A DNA stretch of 44,803 nucleotides, from the NCBI RefSeq assembly GCF_000150275.1, contig NW_002060953.1, forward strand, positions 1,572,127 through 1,616,929, written 5' to 3'. A model generated the notes under the pieces. That model ran no database searches. It saw only the letters and a list, made by a program, of their open reading frames with translations, and was not told where the DNA came from. The stretch is from Trichoplax adhaerens. Lineage: Eukaryota; Placozoa; Uniplacotomia; Trichoplacea; Trichoplacidae. Made by a program: the position numbers and the translations under genes. Shown here piece after piece: positions 32,954-44,061 of this stretch; within the stretch, counting starts at the first letter, position 1, and each line of letters begins with the position of its first letter.

Positions 32954-34648
32954 CTAATTTTGCGCCTTACTCATGTTTCCAAGTAGATCAATATTAGATG
33001 CTCTCTTTACCGCTATTTCAAGCTGTCTAAAGTTTTTAAAAATTGTATAATTTGTAATTTCATCGATATCATTTCGTCGAGTATTTAATTCAGGTCGATA
33101 ATAAATAGCATATATTATTGGCAAGTAGCATCATACTAATGTTATAAACCCATTACTTAATGAGATAACAGCTGCTACTATATCATGAAATTTTTTAGAT
33201 GTAAATGCTAGGGCCGGAGTCGTAATAATAATAGTAAAAGAATACAAAGTGCAAGCTATGAAAGTATATCTTGCATCGTTTAAGTTATAAGGTAATGAAC
33301 GGCAATGATAGCAAATTGCAAGACCTAAAATGATTAGTGTAGTCCAAATGGCAACAGCAGCTATAAAAGCTGGAGAAGTACCATAGCCACAAATATGTTC
33401 AATTAATAGGTACCAGTGCTGATCATGATGATGTTTTTTGGTTAGCAAGCTATTAAGCTTAAAATTATGGAATTAATTGCTAACATCATGGCCACAACAA
33501 ATATTAACACATTCAGCGCTTCAAATAGTTTTCCTAATAGCGTCTTCCTACCATAATTTTTATTCAATATTATCATAATCTGACCAATATTTCTCATTAA
33601 GATTACTGCCGTCCAAATTTGACTGTTACTAAAAAGGACTATTTGTACTGAACATAACAATGAATCTTTATGAACTAAGAGTAGTGCTGCGGATGGAAGG
33701 CATAATGTAGTATATGGTAAGAGTAGATTTAATTAAGAGGAAGTTGCTGCCCTTTATGATTGGTGTATTTCGCTTTACAATGATAAATATCCAAATAAAT
33801 AATAACAGAATAATATACTATATGTTATTGTTAGGCAATAGAATGCCATCGAAAAGATCCGTAATAACTTGGAATAAGTAATCTGATATGTCAGACATAG
33901 GGTATTATTTTCATTTAGGGCAGTCAAAATTGCTGCATGAAGTAAATTTTACTTGATTGGTGATTGTACATATGGTAGAACATATACATCGATTGCACAT
34001 CCAGCAACACAGTGAAAAGCTCATTTTATGCTTACCATTAACACTAGTAAAGTAGCAAGGTGGACAGTCCTCGCTACAGTGCGCTAATGGAAATTCTCCA
34101 CCATTCCAAATTATTGCTGTTGTATTGATCGCTAGCCTTTTCTTTGTACAGCATTTGCCAATACGTATTAGATCAAGACTACTTCTATTTGAATGGTAGT
34201 GCTGTTGTATTAGAATAACATCAAATGAAATTGATCTAATACTATCCGATCCAAAATTAATGTCAGTGTACCACTTTCCTTTAGATCGGATCTTTTGTTC
34301 ATAATCATTTATTTTAGAACGATCGTGATATAGTTTGTCTATATTAAATGATGGTCAATGCCTTAAACTACACCATAGTAAGTTATGAAGGGCTTGGGCT
34401 AAAGACAAAACGGCATCCATAACCGAAAAGGATGTAGAATTAACTGTATGCAATGCTTGCATATCATTCTGTTTTAATTTTTGATAGGATTGCAATTCAA
34501 CATGGCAGCTATAAAGCTATAACCTGCAGACTTTAATTTCTTAGAACAAGCGCTAATAAACCAAGAATTTTCAACATATTACATAGATTTAATTTTTTCG
34601 TTTACGCGTTAAAGCTTTTAAATAATGACATGGGATATTCGAATAATA
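32954..34648 (-). pseudogene. Truncated class C GPCR pseudogene (psi-1)
   Basis: Reading leftward from 34648 the sequence enters the second half of a ligand domain (LNLCNN-like, then SWFISACSKKLKSAGYSF), and passes a cysteine-rich region (about 33900-34100) and a seven-helix region to a stop at 32954. The seven-helix part is open in two frames: 33442-33660 (SNSQIWTAVILMRNIGQIM) and 33131-33448 (CRSLPYNLNDARYTF), joined by a frameshift. A single TGA then interrupts GFITLV / CYLPIIYAIYYRPELNT. More frameshifts and stops lie in the ligand and cysteine-rich parts. The first part of the receptor is missing: similarity to psi-2 ends abruptly at about 34648. It is moderately decayed. Its inverted partner at the right edge shares lesions with it. 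Confidence 0.92.
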
Positions 34649-36638
34649 GAAATAACACTGAGACTTAACCGGTAAAGGCTATTCTTACTTTTATTAACTT
34701 CGCCATGAGAATTAGTTTCTTGAAAACTTAACAAGCTTGAGTATACCGCAGTATTAATTTTATAAAACCTTATCCTTAATTCATTCCTTACTATTAAGTC
34801 TTAACTATTGCAATAAAGTATTATATCTGATTCTACTATTTAATGATCCCGCGATTGATCATCTAGCAATATTAGCGCATAAAATTAGTTTATTACTTAA
34901 TTTTGTCTCTAAATAAATATTACGGTAGCAGACTCAGACTATATAATCTATATACATAGCTAGATATCAGGCTGAATTCCTCTAAAGAAATCAGTCTTTT
35001 CATCCTTCATTACATATTTTGACGAAACACAATAGTCAATTTATCGTCAGTGGCCAATTCATTTTAAAGCTCAATCTAATATAGTTAACAGTGCTTCCTA
35101 AAGCTTTACGCACAAGATGGCTCCTACGAATGAAAAATTCCAAGCTAGCAATGATTGCCATCCCTTGGTTTGACAGTATCATTCTGTAATTAATGAGATA
35201 TGTTTCTACCGCCTTCTGAGGTGACTTTTATTCTCACTTAAGGCTTTACGAGCTATCACCTCTACATTATATACTAACAGAACTCGACTATCCTATCGTC
35301 TAAGTACCGTATAACATCCTTAACACCACTAGTCCACTTAGGTCTAGCACCATATCTCACCTTTGATTAATTATCGGAGCTTCACCGTAGAACCAAGTTC
35401 CTGCATTTCGGCGACCAATTAATTTAGATATCACGTTATTAATATTCGCTAGATATAAAGTATAATCTACCGCCTGGACTTAGAAGATAAACATCTAATT
35501 TATAAAATTTTTTTGTTTATATTTAATTTTGTTCGTAATTATATCTATCTTTTTCATTAATTTAAGTAAAAGTTATTTTGCTTTTATGAAGAGGAGAATG
35601 TTAGCTAGAATATTTGATCTTGATTCGTATTTAGCACAGTTATGTTAGTAATTACCGCTAGATATGATTATCTACTAATATCCGTAGCTATGCAACATCC
35701 CGGATTTAGATGTACTCCAAGAAATTGATCAAAATCAGTGGTATAGCAAAGCGTTCACTTAAGAGCTATTTTTATAATGTTTTCTAAATGCACATCCATA
35801 AAAAAAGATGCTTTGCATTATCTAAATACAAGCTATGCAAGCATTTACAGAAAATAGACCTTAAAAATATGTGATATTAAGATTTCAGGCCGATCAATCA
35901 TGCATACTTTGCTAATAAAATGTGCAACGATTTTAAATCAGGCACAGATTTACCAATTAAAAGCACGAGTTGTAATAATTAAACGACTAATTATTTAATA
36001 CTTGATTTCAACATTAATCCCTTTGAATTGCTTACCACCTGGATTTAGAGGAAAAACATCTGTTCTTTTAATTTTATAGTTGTATAGAATTTTGTTCGTA
36101 AACGATAACTAGATTTGTTCGTTAATTAAGTAATTATCTCTTACATAGAGTAAAGTGTAAACCCAAATTTTGATCTGGATTTGCAAATTAAAGAAGTTGA
36201 TCTTTTTCAATTTTATCACAAATACTAGTTCTTACTGTAATATTTTGAAGACTTCCTATCGCAATAGCTTAAATCAAAAAATCTAACATAGAACAGCGTC
36301 CTTAAATTAGAAACTAGATCAAAAATTCTGGTTTACATTGTGCTTTCCTGTAAACTAAAACAATTTCTACTTTAATTGATAAATAAAGCTATTCATCACG
36401 ACGAAAATACTCAAAAAATATTTTATCTTGATACAAGCACAAGTACTACGCTAAGAAAATGTATCAGTAATTTTCTATTTTTACGATTGACAATATTTAA
36501 CAAATACATTAGATTACCTAAAATTGCTAAATTATAGCAAAGATAAAATCGTAGGCTTCACAACGGGCTCAATTAGGAAATAAAGCTACTTCAAAAATCT
36601 AATAGAATAAGTGTTGTTAAATCTGCAAAAATAATTAC

Positions 36639-38091
36639 ATGTAGTAAAGGACTAAAAGTAGAGTCCTTTATACCTTTCAGTATGAATCTAATATTATTTT
36701 ATTATAGAAAATACCTAGAAAGCGATAGTGTCTTTAAGTTTTACCTTGACAAATCATCATGTCGCCATCTTTTCTTCTTCATTACTTTACAAGGTATTAT
36801 ATAGATTACTATACAAGTAGCCCTAGAGCAATTGCCTAATCTAAAGAAAGGGCGTTTGATCGTCTATTCAAATTGTAAAGGAATTTGACTTAGTAACAAA
36901 ACCCTATCCTTAGAGAAAGGGGATTTATAACATGACGATAAAGTACTGTAATGTAGTCTATAATCGTATAGTTACCGTACAATCTGACGCTAAAACATCA
37001 ACTGTCAACACTCAGCGATACTAATGTCAGAAAAGTAGTCGTAGTAGTCATATAAAATTTTTTTGATAAGCGATTACTGTGATCTTTATAAAATCCGGAT
37101 TTTTCGGATTCGGATTCTGGAACCGGTCGGATTTATGTCCGATATAATTTTCCTGTTTTAATTTTTGGATTTTAATTTATGAAAAATATCGTAAGAGTTG
37201 ATTTTTGAATATGAACTTTTTGTTGTGAATTTGTTACTTTGGAATTTTATGACGTGACTTGAAAGTCACATTAGCAGAGTTTAGTGAGGAAAATAGAAAA
37301 TAAGATGGAAGTTGGCAGAGATTGTGTTGATTGTTAAGTAGTTAGACTGTTGTTTTTATGACTAAATCTTGATGTTTAAAGGTTGATTTTTAGACTTTTA
37401 TGGTGCATTAATGAGAAATTGTGATGGAGGGTTCGATATCTCAGAGGATTGAGATTTAGTCGCCATTTACAATTATTGCAACAAAGGGTTTATAAAAGTT
37501 ATGCTTTATTGTAGGTTAGTAATGTGAAGTACAGTGAGGTAGTTACGGTAGATCAGCGTGCAAGCTGTCGTGTGTAACGAGTAGAAGTATTAGACTGTGA
37601 GAAACTAACTAGAAGACTAACTGAGAGGCTAATGAACTCTGAGGTAGAAATCGCCGGTATTTATAGTTTTGAAGATAGAGCACATGCAGAGAATCGGATT
37701 GTGGAATTTGATACAACATATACCATAACAGGTTACAAAATAGCAGATGATTGTAGAAAACAGCGAGTACCGTAATAACTAAATACAGTAGTCTATATAT
37801 GAATGTAGAGTAAGCGGACTGTAGATCTGTCTAAATATAAGAGCAATACAACATGTCTATATTTAAGGGTAGAATATAGTTACAGTATATTCTAAATACA
37901 CTACAGAAATTATGTTAGAAGTGAAGTTTGATGTATTTTCATAGTTAACTTGTTGGTTTTATAGTGTTTTGTTAGGGAATCATAGGGTAAATTGTGTCTC
38001 AACTTTGAGTGATTTTTGTTTTCTTAAATGGTACAAAGTAGTTTAGTAAAACGGATCTTAAGAGCGATTGTGTAGTGTTTACTTCTAAATA
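36639..38091. mobile_element. Dispersed repeat R, copy 1
   Basis: This long non-coding repeat is shared with 41930-42991 in direct orientation and in part with 25528-25700. It opens with a hairpin (AAAGGACT at 36646-36653 and AGTCCTTT at 36662-36669). It contains an unusual CGGATT-rich patch near 37098-37140 (ACCGGTCGGATTTATGTCC). The right end is common to both copies (AAAACGGATCTTAAGAGCGA). No transposase-like frame is seen, so it is either non-autonomous or a duplicated spacer. With copy 2 it brackets receptor 5. Confidence 0.7.
37421..37904. mobile_element. 484-bp segment present only in R copy 1, between 7-base direct repeats
   Basis: Copy 2 of R runs straight through the single sequence AGAAATT where copy 1 has AGAAATT at 37414-37420 and again at 37905-37911 around this segment. 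That fits an insertion with a 7-bp target duplication, or equally a deletion in copy 2 between short repeats. The segment ends are not clear inverted repeats and no protein is encoded. Confidence 0.5.
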
Positions 38092-38648
38092 CGGTATAGT
38101 CTATTTTTAGTAAAAGTCAATTTCCACTAGATTGTAGCATAACTCTAAATATGTATATGGCGTCTACTTTACAGTTATGTTATTATAGAAAATTAATTAT
38201 AGAAAAGTATTATAGAAAAGTCAATACTGTATTCTTTAAAAATCTTAACAAAAGCCAGAAAAATACATTAACTTGCCACGCCCTAACTCACAGTATCAGG
38301 AATTAGGATTATTATTTTTGATATAATGTGCCATATGCTCAAATCTTTAATAATTAAATTCTTTTTACTTATACGATGATTTTACTTGAGATAATAAGAA
38401 CGGGCACAGTACTTATAAATAAGCCTTACATACTAAAAAGCACAACATTTTTAGATTATAGTATGATATCAATTAAAGTCTGAAAGATTCCCTTACTTTA
38501 ATGCCGGCTTTTGCATTACAAATGTTCTCCTTGTGTTGGCAGAATTGTCAAAAAGTAAATCTTTACCTATTAAGTATGTATGCTAAACATACATTATGAT
38601 GACCGAAAAATTACATTTGCTTTATCTTATCTTTGTGTAAACATAGCC

Positions 38649-41324
38649 ATGAAAAAATTTGCCAAAACTCCTTTTATTATACTGATATCTTGCTACTTGA
38701 TCTTTTCTAATCAATCTATTAATAATGCTTCGGAAAAAGCTAATTTTCAAATTATTGGAATCTTTCCTAATTCACTAAATTATAACTATTCATTTAAGAA
38801 ATGCTCTAATTATAGTATGCTTAATATACAACTAACACAAGCCAGTATCTATGCTATCGAAATGCTAGTCAATAACAATTCAAATTTACTACCTGGTATA
38901 AAACTTGGATTAACAATAATCGATTCTTGTTCTTCGCCACAACTGGCTATGTCTTCGCTATCAACAAAATTAATATTATTGCCTAAACAACAAAATTACG
39001 ATCAGTATAATTGCTCTGGATCGTCTACAAATACTCACGATCTTTATTCTAGCGGGTCACAGGTATTAAATCGTAGCAACACTGATCATTCCCATATTTT
39101 GGGTGTTCTTGCAGAAAAATCTGAACATATCACGACATCATTGGCTTCTTACACTAGTAGTCTACGTATTATTCAGATTGGTTATAATTCTTTTAATCCT
39201 GCATTGAATAATCGTAAATTCTTCCCCTATTTCTATCGTACTTCTCCATCTCCAGATGTCCAAACGAAAATCATAATCGACGTTCTAACCCGAATGAAAT
39301 GGAATTGGATATGTATTGTTCTTGCAATATCAAATAATTTAGATTCAGCCGTCGTAAAATTTGATTTACAGTTACGACAACATGGTATTTGTATAGCATA
39401 TAAGGCAATCCTCTATGATAAAAATACTACCTCGGATTTTAGAAGTGTCATTACAGCAATAAGAAATCAGCAACGGACAAATGTTATCGCTTTATTAGGA
39501 GATGAAAATATTGTATTCAGATTTTTAAAGGAAGCTGAAAATCAAAATTTAGAGGGTAAAACATGGATTGGTTCTTACAGTTGGATGCTTTCTTCAAGAA
39601 TTAAAAATATCAATTCTAGCGTAATTGATGGAGTATTAGGTGCTGGTCCAAATATGAAAAGAATAAACAATTTTGATCAATACTTAAATCATCTTGATTT
39701 ATGTAATAATGTAAAAAATCCTTGGTTTGTACGTGCTATACACCAACATTTACAATCTTTAAGAAATCGTAGAGATCAAGCTAACAAGACGAGCTGTAAG
39801 ATTGATTATCACGTCAAACAAAATTTTGCACATTCATTTTACACTGTTAATCCTATTTCAGCGTCTGTCATAGATAGTGTTCTAGCTTTAGCTCATACCT
39901 TACATGATCAATTAGGCTGCAATACAAGTTATTGTCCGTCGATTGATAATTTACATTTCGATTCGAATTATCAATATAAGTATAACGAATTCTTTAAAAA
40001 GGTAAAGTTTAAAACCTTTACAGACGAGTTTTTCTATTTTCAGTCCGATGGAAGTAGTTCACTTAATATCGATATTATTAATTTTAAATCAGTCAATAAA
40101 AATAATAAATCTGCAATAATTCCCGTCAGTATAGGTAGCTGGAGTGAAGAATTTGGCTTAAATATAAATATCCAAATGATAAATTGGAATGGTAATAAAC
40201 CATGGTATGAGATACCAAAAGCGCAATGTTCAGATAATTGTCAGCCGGGTTCATATCGTGTTAATAATCCCAATATCACAGTACTTAATCAAAGATGCTG
40301 CTGGTTATGTGTATCTTGTAAATCACAAAGTATTAGCACCACCATAAATTCACTAGATTGCCAGGAATGTACAAATTTCACGAAAGCCAATAAAAATAAA
40401 ACCGAATGTATCGATATGGAACTTCAGCCATTTAGCTGGAACAGTAGTGCTATCATCACATTTTATATAACAGCGGCGCTATATACGATAATGGTGTTCT
40501 TTATTTGGTCATTAATGATTATGTATCGTACAACACCAGTAGTTAAAGGATCTAATTTTGTATTGATTAATATTTTATTAAGTTTTATAGCTCTCGATAT
40601 TCCATCAACTATAATCCAGTTTTTGCCTGTTTCTCAGCTAATATGTCAGTGGCAAATAATAGTAATAGCCTTTACACAGCTTGGTATAATGACAACGGTG
40701 ATATGTAAAACTATACAAATCTGGTTAATATTTCGAAATTCAATCGGTCAAAATTCTCTACTATCAAAGCTTACGAAAACCAAGAGTCAAGTCATGTTGA
40801 TTATTATTCTCTTGACAATTTTCTTGATTTTCATATTGTTGCTAACTATTTTGCGGCCAATAGCAATCACGACAAGAATTACAGCTGATAATTATATCAA
40901 CTTAAGCTGTGATTATGCTAATTCTCCAGCATTAACGGTATCACTTGGACTTTCATTTATATTATCCGTTGTAAGCTTGATATTAGCTTTTCAGGTTAGG
41001 TCATTTCCCCACAATTTCAATGAAGCTCGATACATCTTTTTAGCCACGTTCTTACTTAATATCTCAGCTGCGATTTCCGTACCGACATATTTTTCACTAC
41101 GTGGTGAAATGAAGCAAATGCTGGGTTATTTTTCCAGTCTTGGTCAAGGACTAATTCCTCTAATTTGCTTTTTTATCCCGAAAGTATACATTATTTTTTA
41201 TCGGCCCGAACTAAATACACGTCAAGAAGCAGTTACGAGTGTGGCCAACTTTTCATTCAACAACTATCGAATTTCTGGTAAGGATAGTATAGCTGGTGAA
41301 ATACGAGAATCTTCTATAAATTAA
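38649..41324 (+). CDS. Class C (mGluR-like) GPCR, receptor 5, intronless, plus strand
   Basis: Complete. I choose the ATG at 38649 (891 residues) because it directly precedes a basic-hydrophobic signal peptide of about 25 residues; an in-frame ATG at 38580 would place 23 extra residues before it. The flytrap domain runs to about 505 (IDSCSSPQLAM, AEKSEHITTS), NCD3G is near 526 (CSDNCQPGSYRV, CCWLCVSC) and seven helices run from about 600 to 850. Landmarks are TPVVKGSNFVLINI, CKTIQIWLIF, SFPHNFNEARYIF and FIPKVYIIFYRPELNT. Aligned by eye to mGluR1, Arg78 is Leu, Ser165 Glu, Asp208 Pro, Asp318 Tyr and Lys409 Asp. It is the only intact receptor on the plus strand, flanked by direct copies of repeat R and, further out, by pseudogenes. 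The ancient remnant at 10893-11613 resembles this paralogue well. A plus-strand AATAAA at 41563-41568 could serve polyadenylation but may be chance. Confidence 0.95.
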   Translation: MKKFAKTPFIILISCYLIFSNQSINNASEKANFQIIGIFPNSLNYNYSFKKCSNYSMLNIQLTQASIYAIEMLVNNNSNLLPGIKLGLTIIDSCSSPQLAMSSLSTKLILLPKQQNYDQYNCSGSSTNTHDLYSSGSQVLNRSNTDHSHILGVLAEKSEHITTSLASYTSSLRIIQIGYNSFNPALNNRKFFPYFYRTSPSPDVQTKIIIDVLTRMKWNWICIVLAISNNLDSAVVKFDLQLRQHGICIAYKAILYDKNTTSDFRSVITAIRNQQRTNVIALLGDENIVFRFLKEAENQNLEGKTWIGSYSWMLSSRIKNINSSVIDGVLGAGPNMKRINNFDQYLNHLDLCNNVKNPWFVRAIHQHLQSLRNRRDQANKTSCKIDYHVKQNFAHSFYTVNPISASVIDSVLALAHTLHDQLGCNTSYCPSIDNLHFDSNYQYKYNEFFKKVKFKTFTDEFFYFQSDGSSSLNIDIINFKSVNKNNKSAIIPVSIGSWSEEFGLNINIQMINWNGNKPWYEIPKAQCSDNCQPGSYRVNNPNITVLNQRCCWLCVSCKSQSISTTINSLDCQECTNFTKANKNKTECIDMELQPFSWNSSAIITFYITAALYTIMVFFIWSLMIMYRTTPVVKGSNFVLINILLSFIALDIPSTIIQFLPVSQLICQWQIIVIAFTQLGIMTTVICKTIQIWLIFRNSIGQNSLLSKLTKTKSQVMLIIILLTIFLIFILLLTILRPIAITTRITADNYINLSCDYANSPALTVSLGLSFILSVVSLILAFQVRSFPHNFNEARYIFLATFLLNISAAISVPTYFSLRGEMKQMLGYFSSLGQGLIPLICFFIPKVYIIFYRPELNTRQEAVTSVANFSFNNYRISGKDSIAGEIRESSIN

Positions 41325-41929
41325 TCGAATACATAACCTTTCTATAACTTTTACCATTATTAGATTCACTAAATTGTTATAATTAGTAATTAAGTAGCGA
41401 AATATCATATTCACCATTAGTTCTTCATGTCACTAGTAACTGTACGTAAATGTTCAACGGTATTATTGTGGTTTAGCTGTATGACACTGATAACACTAAT
41501 ATAAGATGGAATGTACTGGAAACACCAGAGAAACATACTATATATAAGCCATAGAGATTAGAAATAAAGGCAGATTATACATATGCATTCAAATGAAGTC
41601 TAACCAAATTAAAAATAAGTTAACGTTTAATATAGCAATCTCATGGGCATTACTTGAAATATTAATTATTTTATAAATAAAGTATACGCAGATGGATACG
41701 TATACTAGTTTAGTATATATTATTAGCTGGTTTATATCATGCTGCATCTTTAGGTGTATTAAAGCACCGAATCTTAATTGATGTCATAAAATTAATGGAA
41801 TACAGTATTAAAGCACGACGTTTTCGGTTTGAATGTGATATTTTCCTCGTATCTGCTAATAAAAAAATTTATGGTACAACCGAAAGTTTTGCACAAACTT
41901 TGCTGAAAGTTTACTCTTGTGATAGTTTA

Positions 41930-42991
41930 ATGTAGTAAAAGGACTAAAAGTAGAGTCCTTTGTAGTTCTTAGTACGTAATTAGTATTATTTTACTATAGA
42001 AAATACCTAGAAAGTGATAGTGTCTTTAAGTTTTACCCTGCCAAATCATTATGTCGCCATCTTTTCTTCTTCATTATTTTACAAGGTATTATATAGATTA
42101 CTATAGAAGTAGCCCTATAGAGCAAATGCCTAATCTAAAGAAAGGGCGTTTGATCGTCTATTCAAATTGTAAAGGAATTTGACTTAGTAGCAAAACCCTA
42201 TCCTTAGAGAAAGGGGATTTATAACATGACGATAAAGTACTGTAATAAAGTCTATAATCGTATAGTTACCGTACAATCTGACGCTAAAACATCAACTGTC
42301 AATACTCGCGAATACTAAGCGATACTAATGCGGTTAATGTCAGAAAAGTAGTCGTAATAGTCATATAAATTTTTTTGATAAGCGATTACAGTGATCTTTA
42401 TAAAAACCAAATTTTTCCGGATTTGTGTCCGATATAGTTTTCGGATTCTGCGACCGGTTGGGTTTGTGTCCGATATAATTTTCTTGTTTTGGAACCGGTC
42501 GGGTTTATTTTTAATTTATGTCTGAATTATAATTTTTTTGTTTTAATTTTTGGATTTTTATTCATGAAAAATATCGTAAGAGTTGATTTTTGAGATTTGG
42601 ACTTTTTGTTATGAATTTGAAACTTTGGAATTTTATGACGTGACTTGAAGTCACATTAGGAGATATAGTGAGGAAAGTAGAAAATAAGATGGAAATTGGC
42701 AGAGGTTGTGTTGATTGTTAGGTAGTTAGAATGTTGTTTTTATGACTAAATCTTGATGTTTAAAGGTTGATTTTTAGACTTTTATAGTGTATTAATGATA
42801 GAAATTATGTTAGAAATGAAGTTTGATGTATTTTTATAGTTAGCTTGTTAGGTTTATAGCGTTTTGTAAGGGAATCGTAGGGTAAATTGTGTCTGAACTT
42901 TGAATAATTGTTGTTTTCTTAAATGGTGCAAAGTAGTTTTGTAAAACGGATCTTAAGAGCGATTGGTTAGCAAATGTTTAGTTTTAAATAC
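41930..42991. mobile_element. Dispersed repeat R, copy 2
   Basis: Same orientation and order as 36639-38091, starting TGTAGTAAAAGGACTAAAAG and keeping the opening hairpin. It lacks the 484-bp segment of copy 1 and has an enlarged CGGATT/ACCGGT patch (about 42405-42520) in which GTGTCCGATATA appears twice and ACCGGT twice, so the patch has expanded locally. It ends at about 42991, after AAAACGGATCTTAAGAGCGA. Confidence 0.7.
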
Positions 42992-42999
42992 CTCTGACG

Positions 43000-43300
43000 G
43001 CTCTACGAAGCCTATAAATGATAGTACAATTAGAAAGTTTAGAGAGAGAGTAGAAGAAGGTTTTATTTGAAGAACTTGTTGAATTTAAAAGCCTTCGGGG
43101 TCGAATTGTCGTAAGTTAAAACGTTCTTCTTTTTTTGAAAGGTTGTTTGGTCGTTGACAGTTTTTAAGTCTGTCATTTATTTTATTAATACTTAAAGCTA
43201 AGTATTTGTAAGGTTGTTCGGTTTATACTTCTCTCCATTTTTGTTTTGTAATAAATTGTTGTTCGGTTATTTCCCCAAATTTTATTTGGTGTCAAAGCAT
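43000..43300 (+). mobile_element. Possible LTR remnant with primer-binding-site-like end
   Basis: A TATAAA-like box (TATAAATGATAG near 43013) is followed by T-rich text and then by TTTGGTGTCAAAGCATTAG near 43287, which resembles the tRNA-Met primer-binding sites (TGGTATCAGAGC type) that directly follow 5' LTRs. No second LTR, gag or pol frame is visible in the window, so this would be a fragment or solo LTR. Weakly supported. Confidence 0.22.
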
Positions 43301-44061
43301 TAGCGTTAAGTCGACCGGAGTGCAACGAAAGTAGAATCAAAGTTTGTTAAAGTTTTGTAGCTTGATCTCTACACTAGTCATTTCATTACATTAATCAATG
43401 TTCATTCTGAAACTTGCATTTAAATCTTATAGTCTATAGTAAAGAGGCCTGAAAATTTTTTTGTGCCAATAAATATCATAGTGTAGCCTAATGGTGATCG
43501 ATAAAAAAAAAATTTCTTGTCTCAAAAGATGAATAAAATTTAATTACTTAGCCAACCTTGTGATTTTATTGTAGTAAAATACGCTATGAAATACTAACAC
43601 AAGTGGTGATGTTAGATTAGCCAGGTTTTGACAATGTAAAGCAATCATATTTCATATTCGTTATTAACTTCGATTCAAAGCATAAACTTTTCAATAAATG
43701 AATAACCCTACTTTATCGTTTTAAATTGATATTTAAGATAAGTTAGATAACTACGTAACTAATTCATTTCTGAACTAGAAATTTCAGTAAATAGCAGTAT
43801 AGTAATGGTGAATTAGCTCTCGATGCAATTAAAGTTAGGTATTAGCTGATGAAAGCGTAATAATTCCATATTTAAATAAAGTTAGAGGATTTTCATAAGA
43901 AGAATTCATAATTGAAGATTATCTCAGTTCAAAATGGTAATCATCAATTTCATTGCCAGTAAAATAGTATCGCTACCCTTATTTCAGTATGTGGTTTAAT
44001 TTACAGAAAAAGTAGACCTGGACACCAAGGTTACTCTTATTGTAATCTAAACTTTAATTTA

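Larger units (their letters stand above)
34649..38648. other. Spacer between psi-1 and receptor 5
   Basis: Transcription diverges here (psi-1 minus, receptor 5 plus). It carries repeat R copy 1 (36639-38091). Two weakly similar stretches at about 35460-35580 and 36030-36140 share ACCNCCTGGANTTAGA and ATTTTGTTCGTAA and may be an old repeat. No gene, RNA gene or receptor remnant is recognised in 34649-36638. The 38092-38648 segment should hold the receptor 5 promoter. Confidence 0.5.
41325..44061. other. Spacer between receptor 5 and psi-2
   Basis: It contains R copy 2 (41930-42991) and an LTR-like stretch (about 43000-43300). The stretch 43300-44061 is AT-rich with no gene. A possible faint ligand-domain trace before 44061 (about 44015-44045) is too short to claim. 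Confidence 0.5.
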
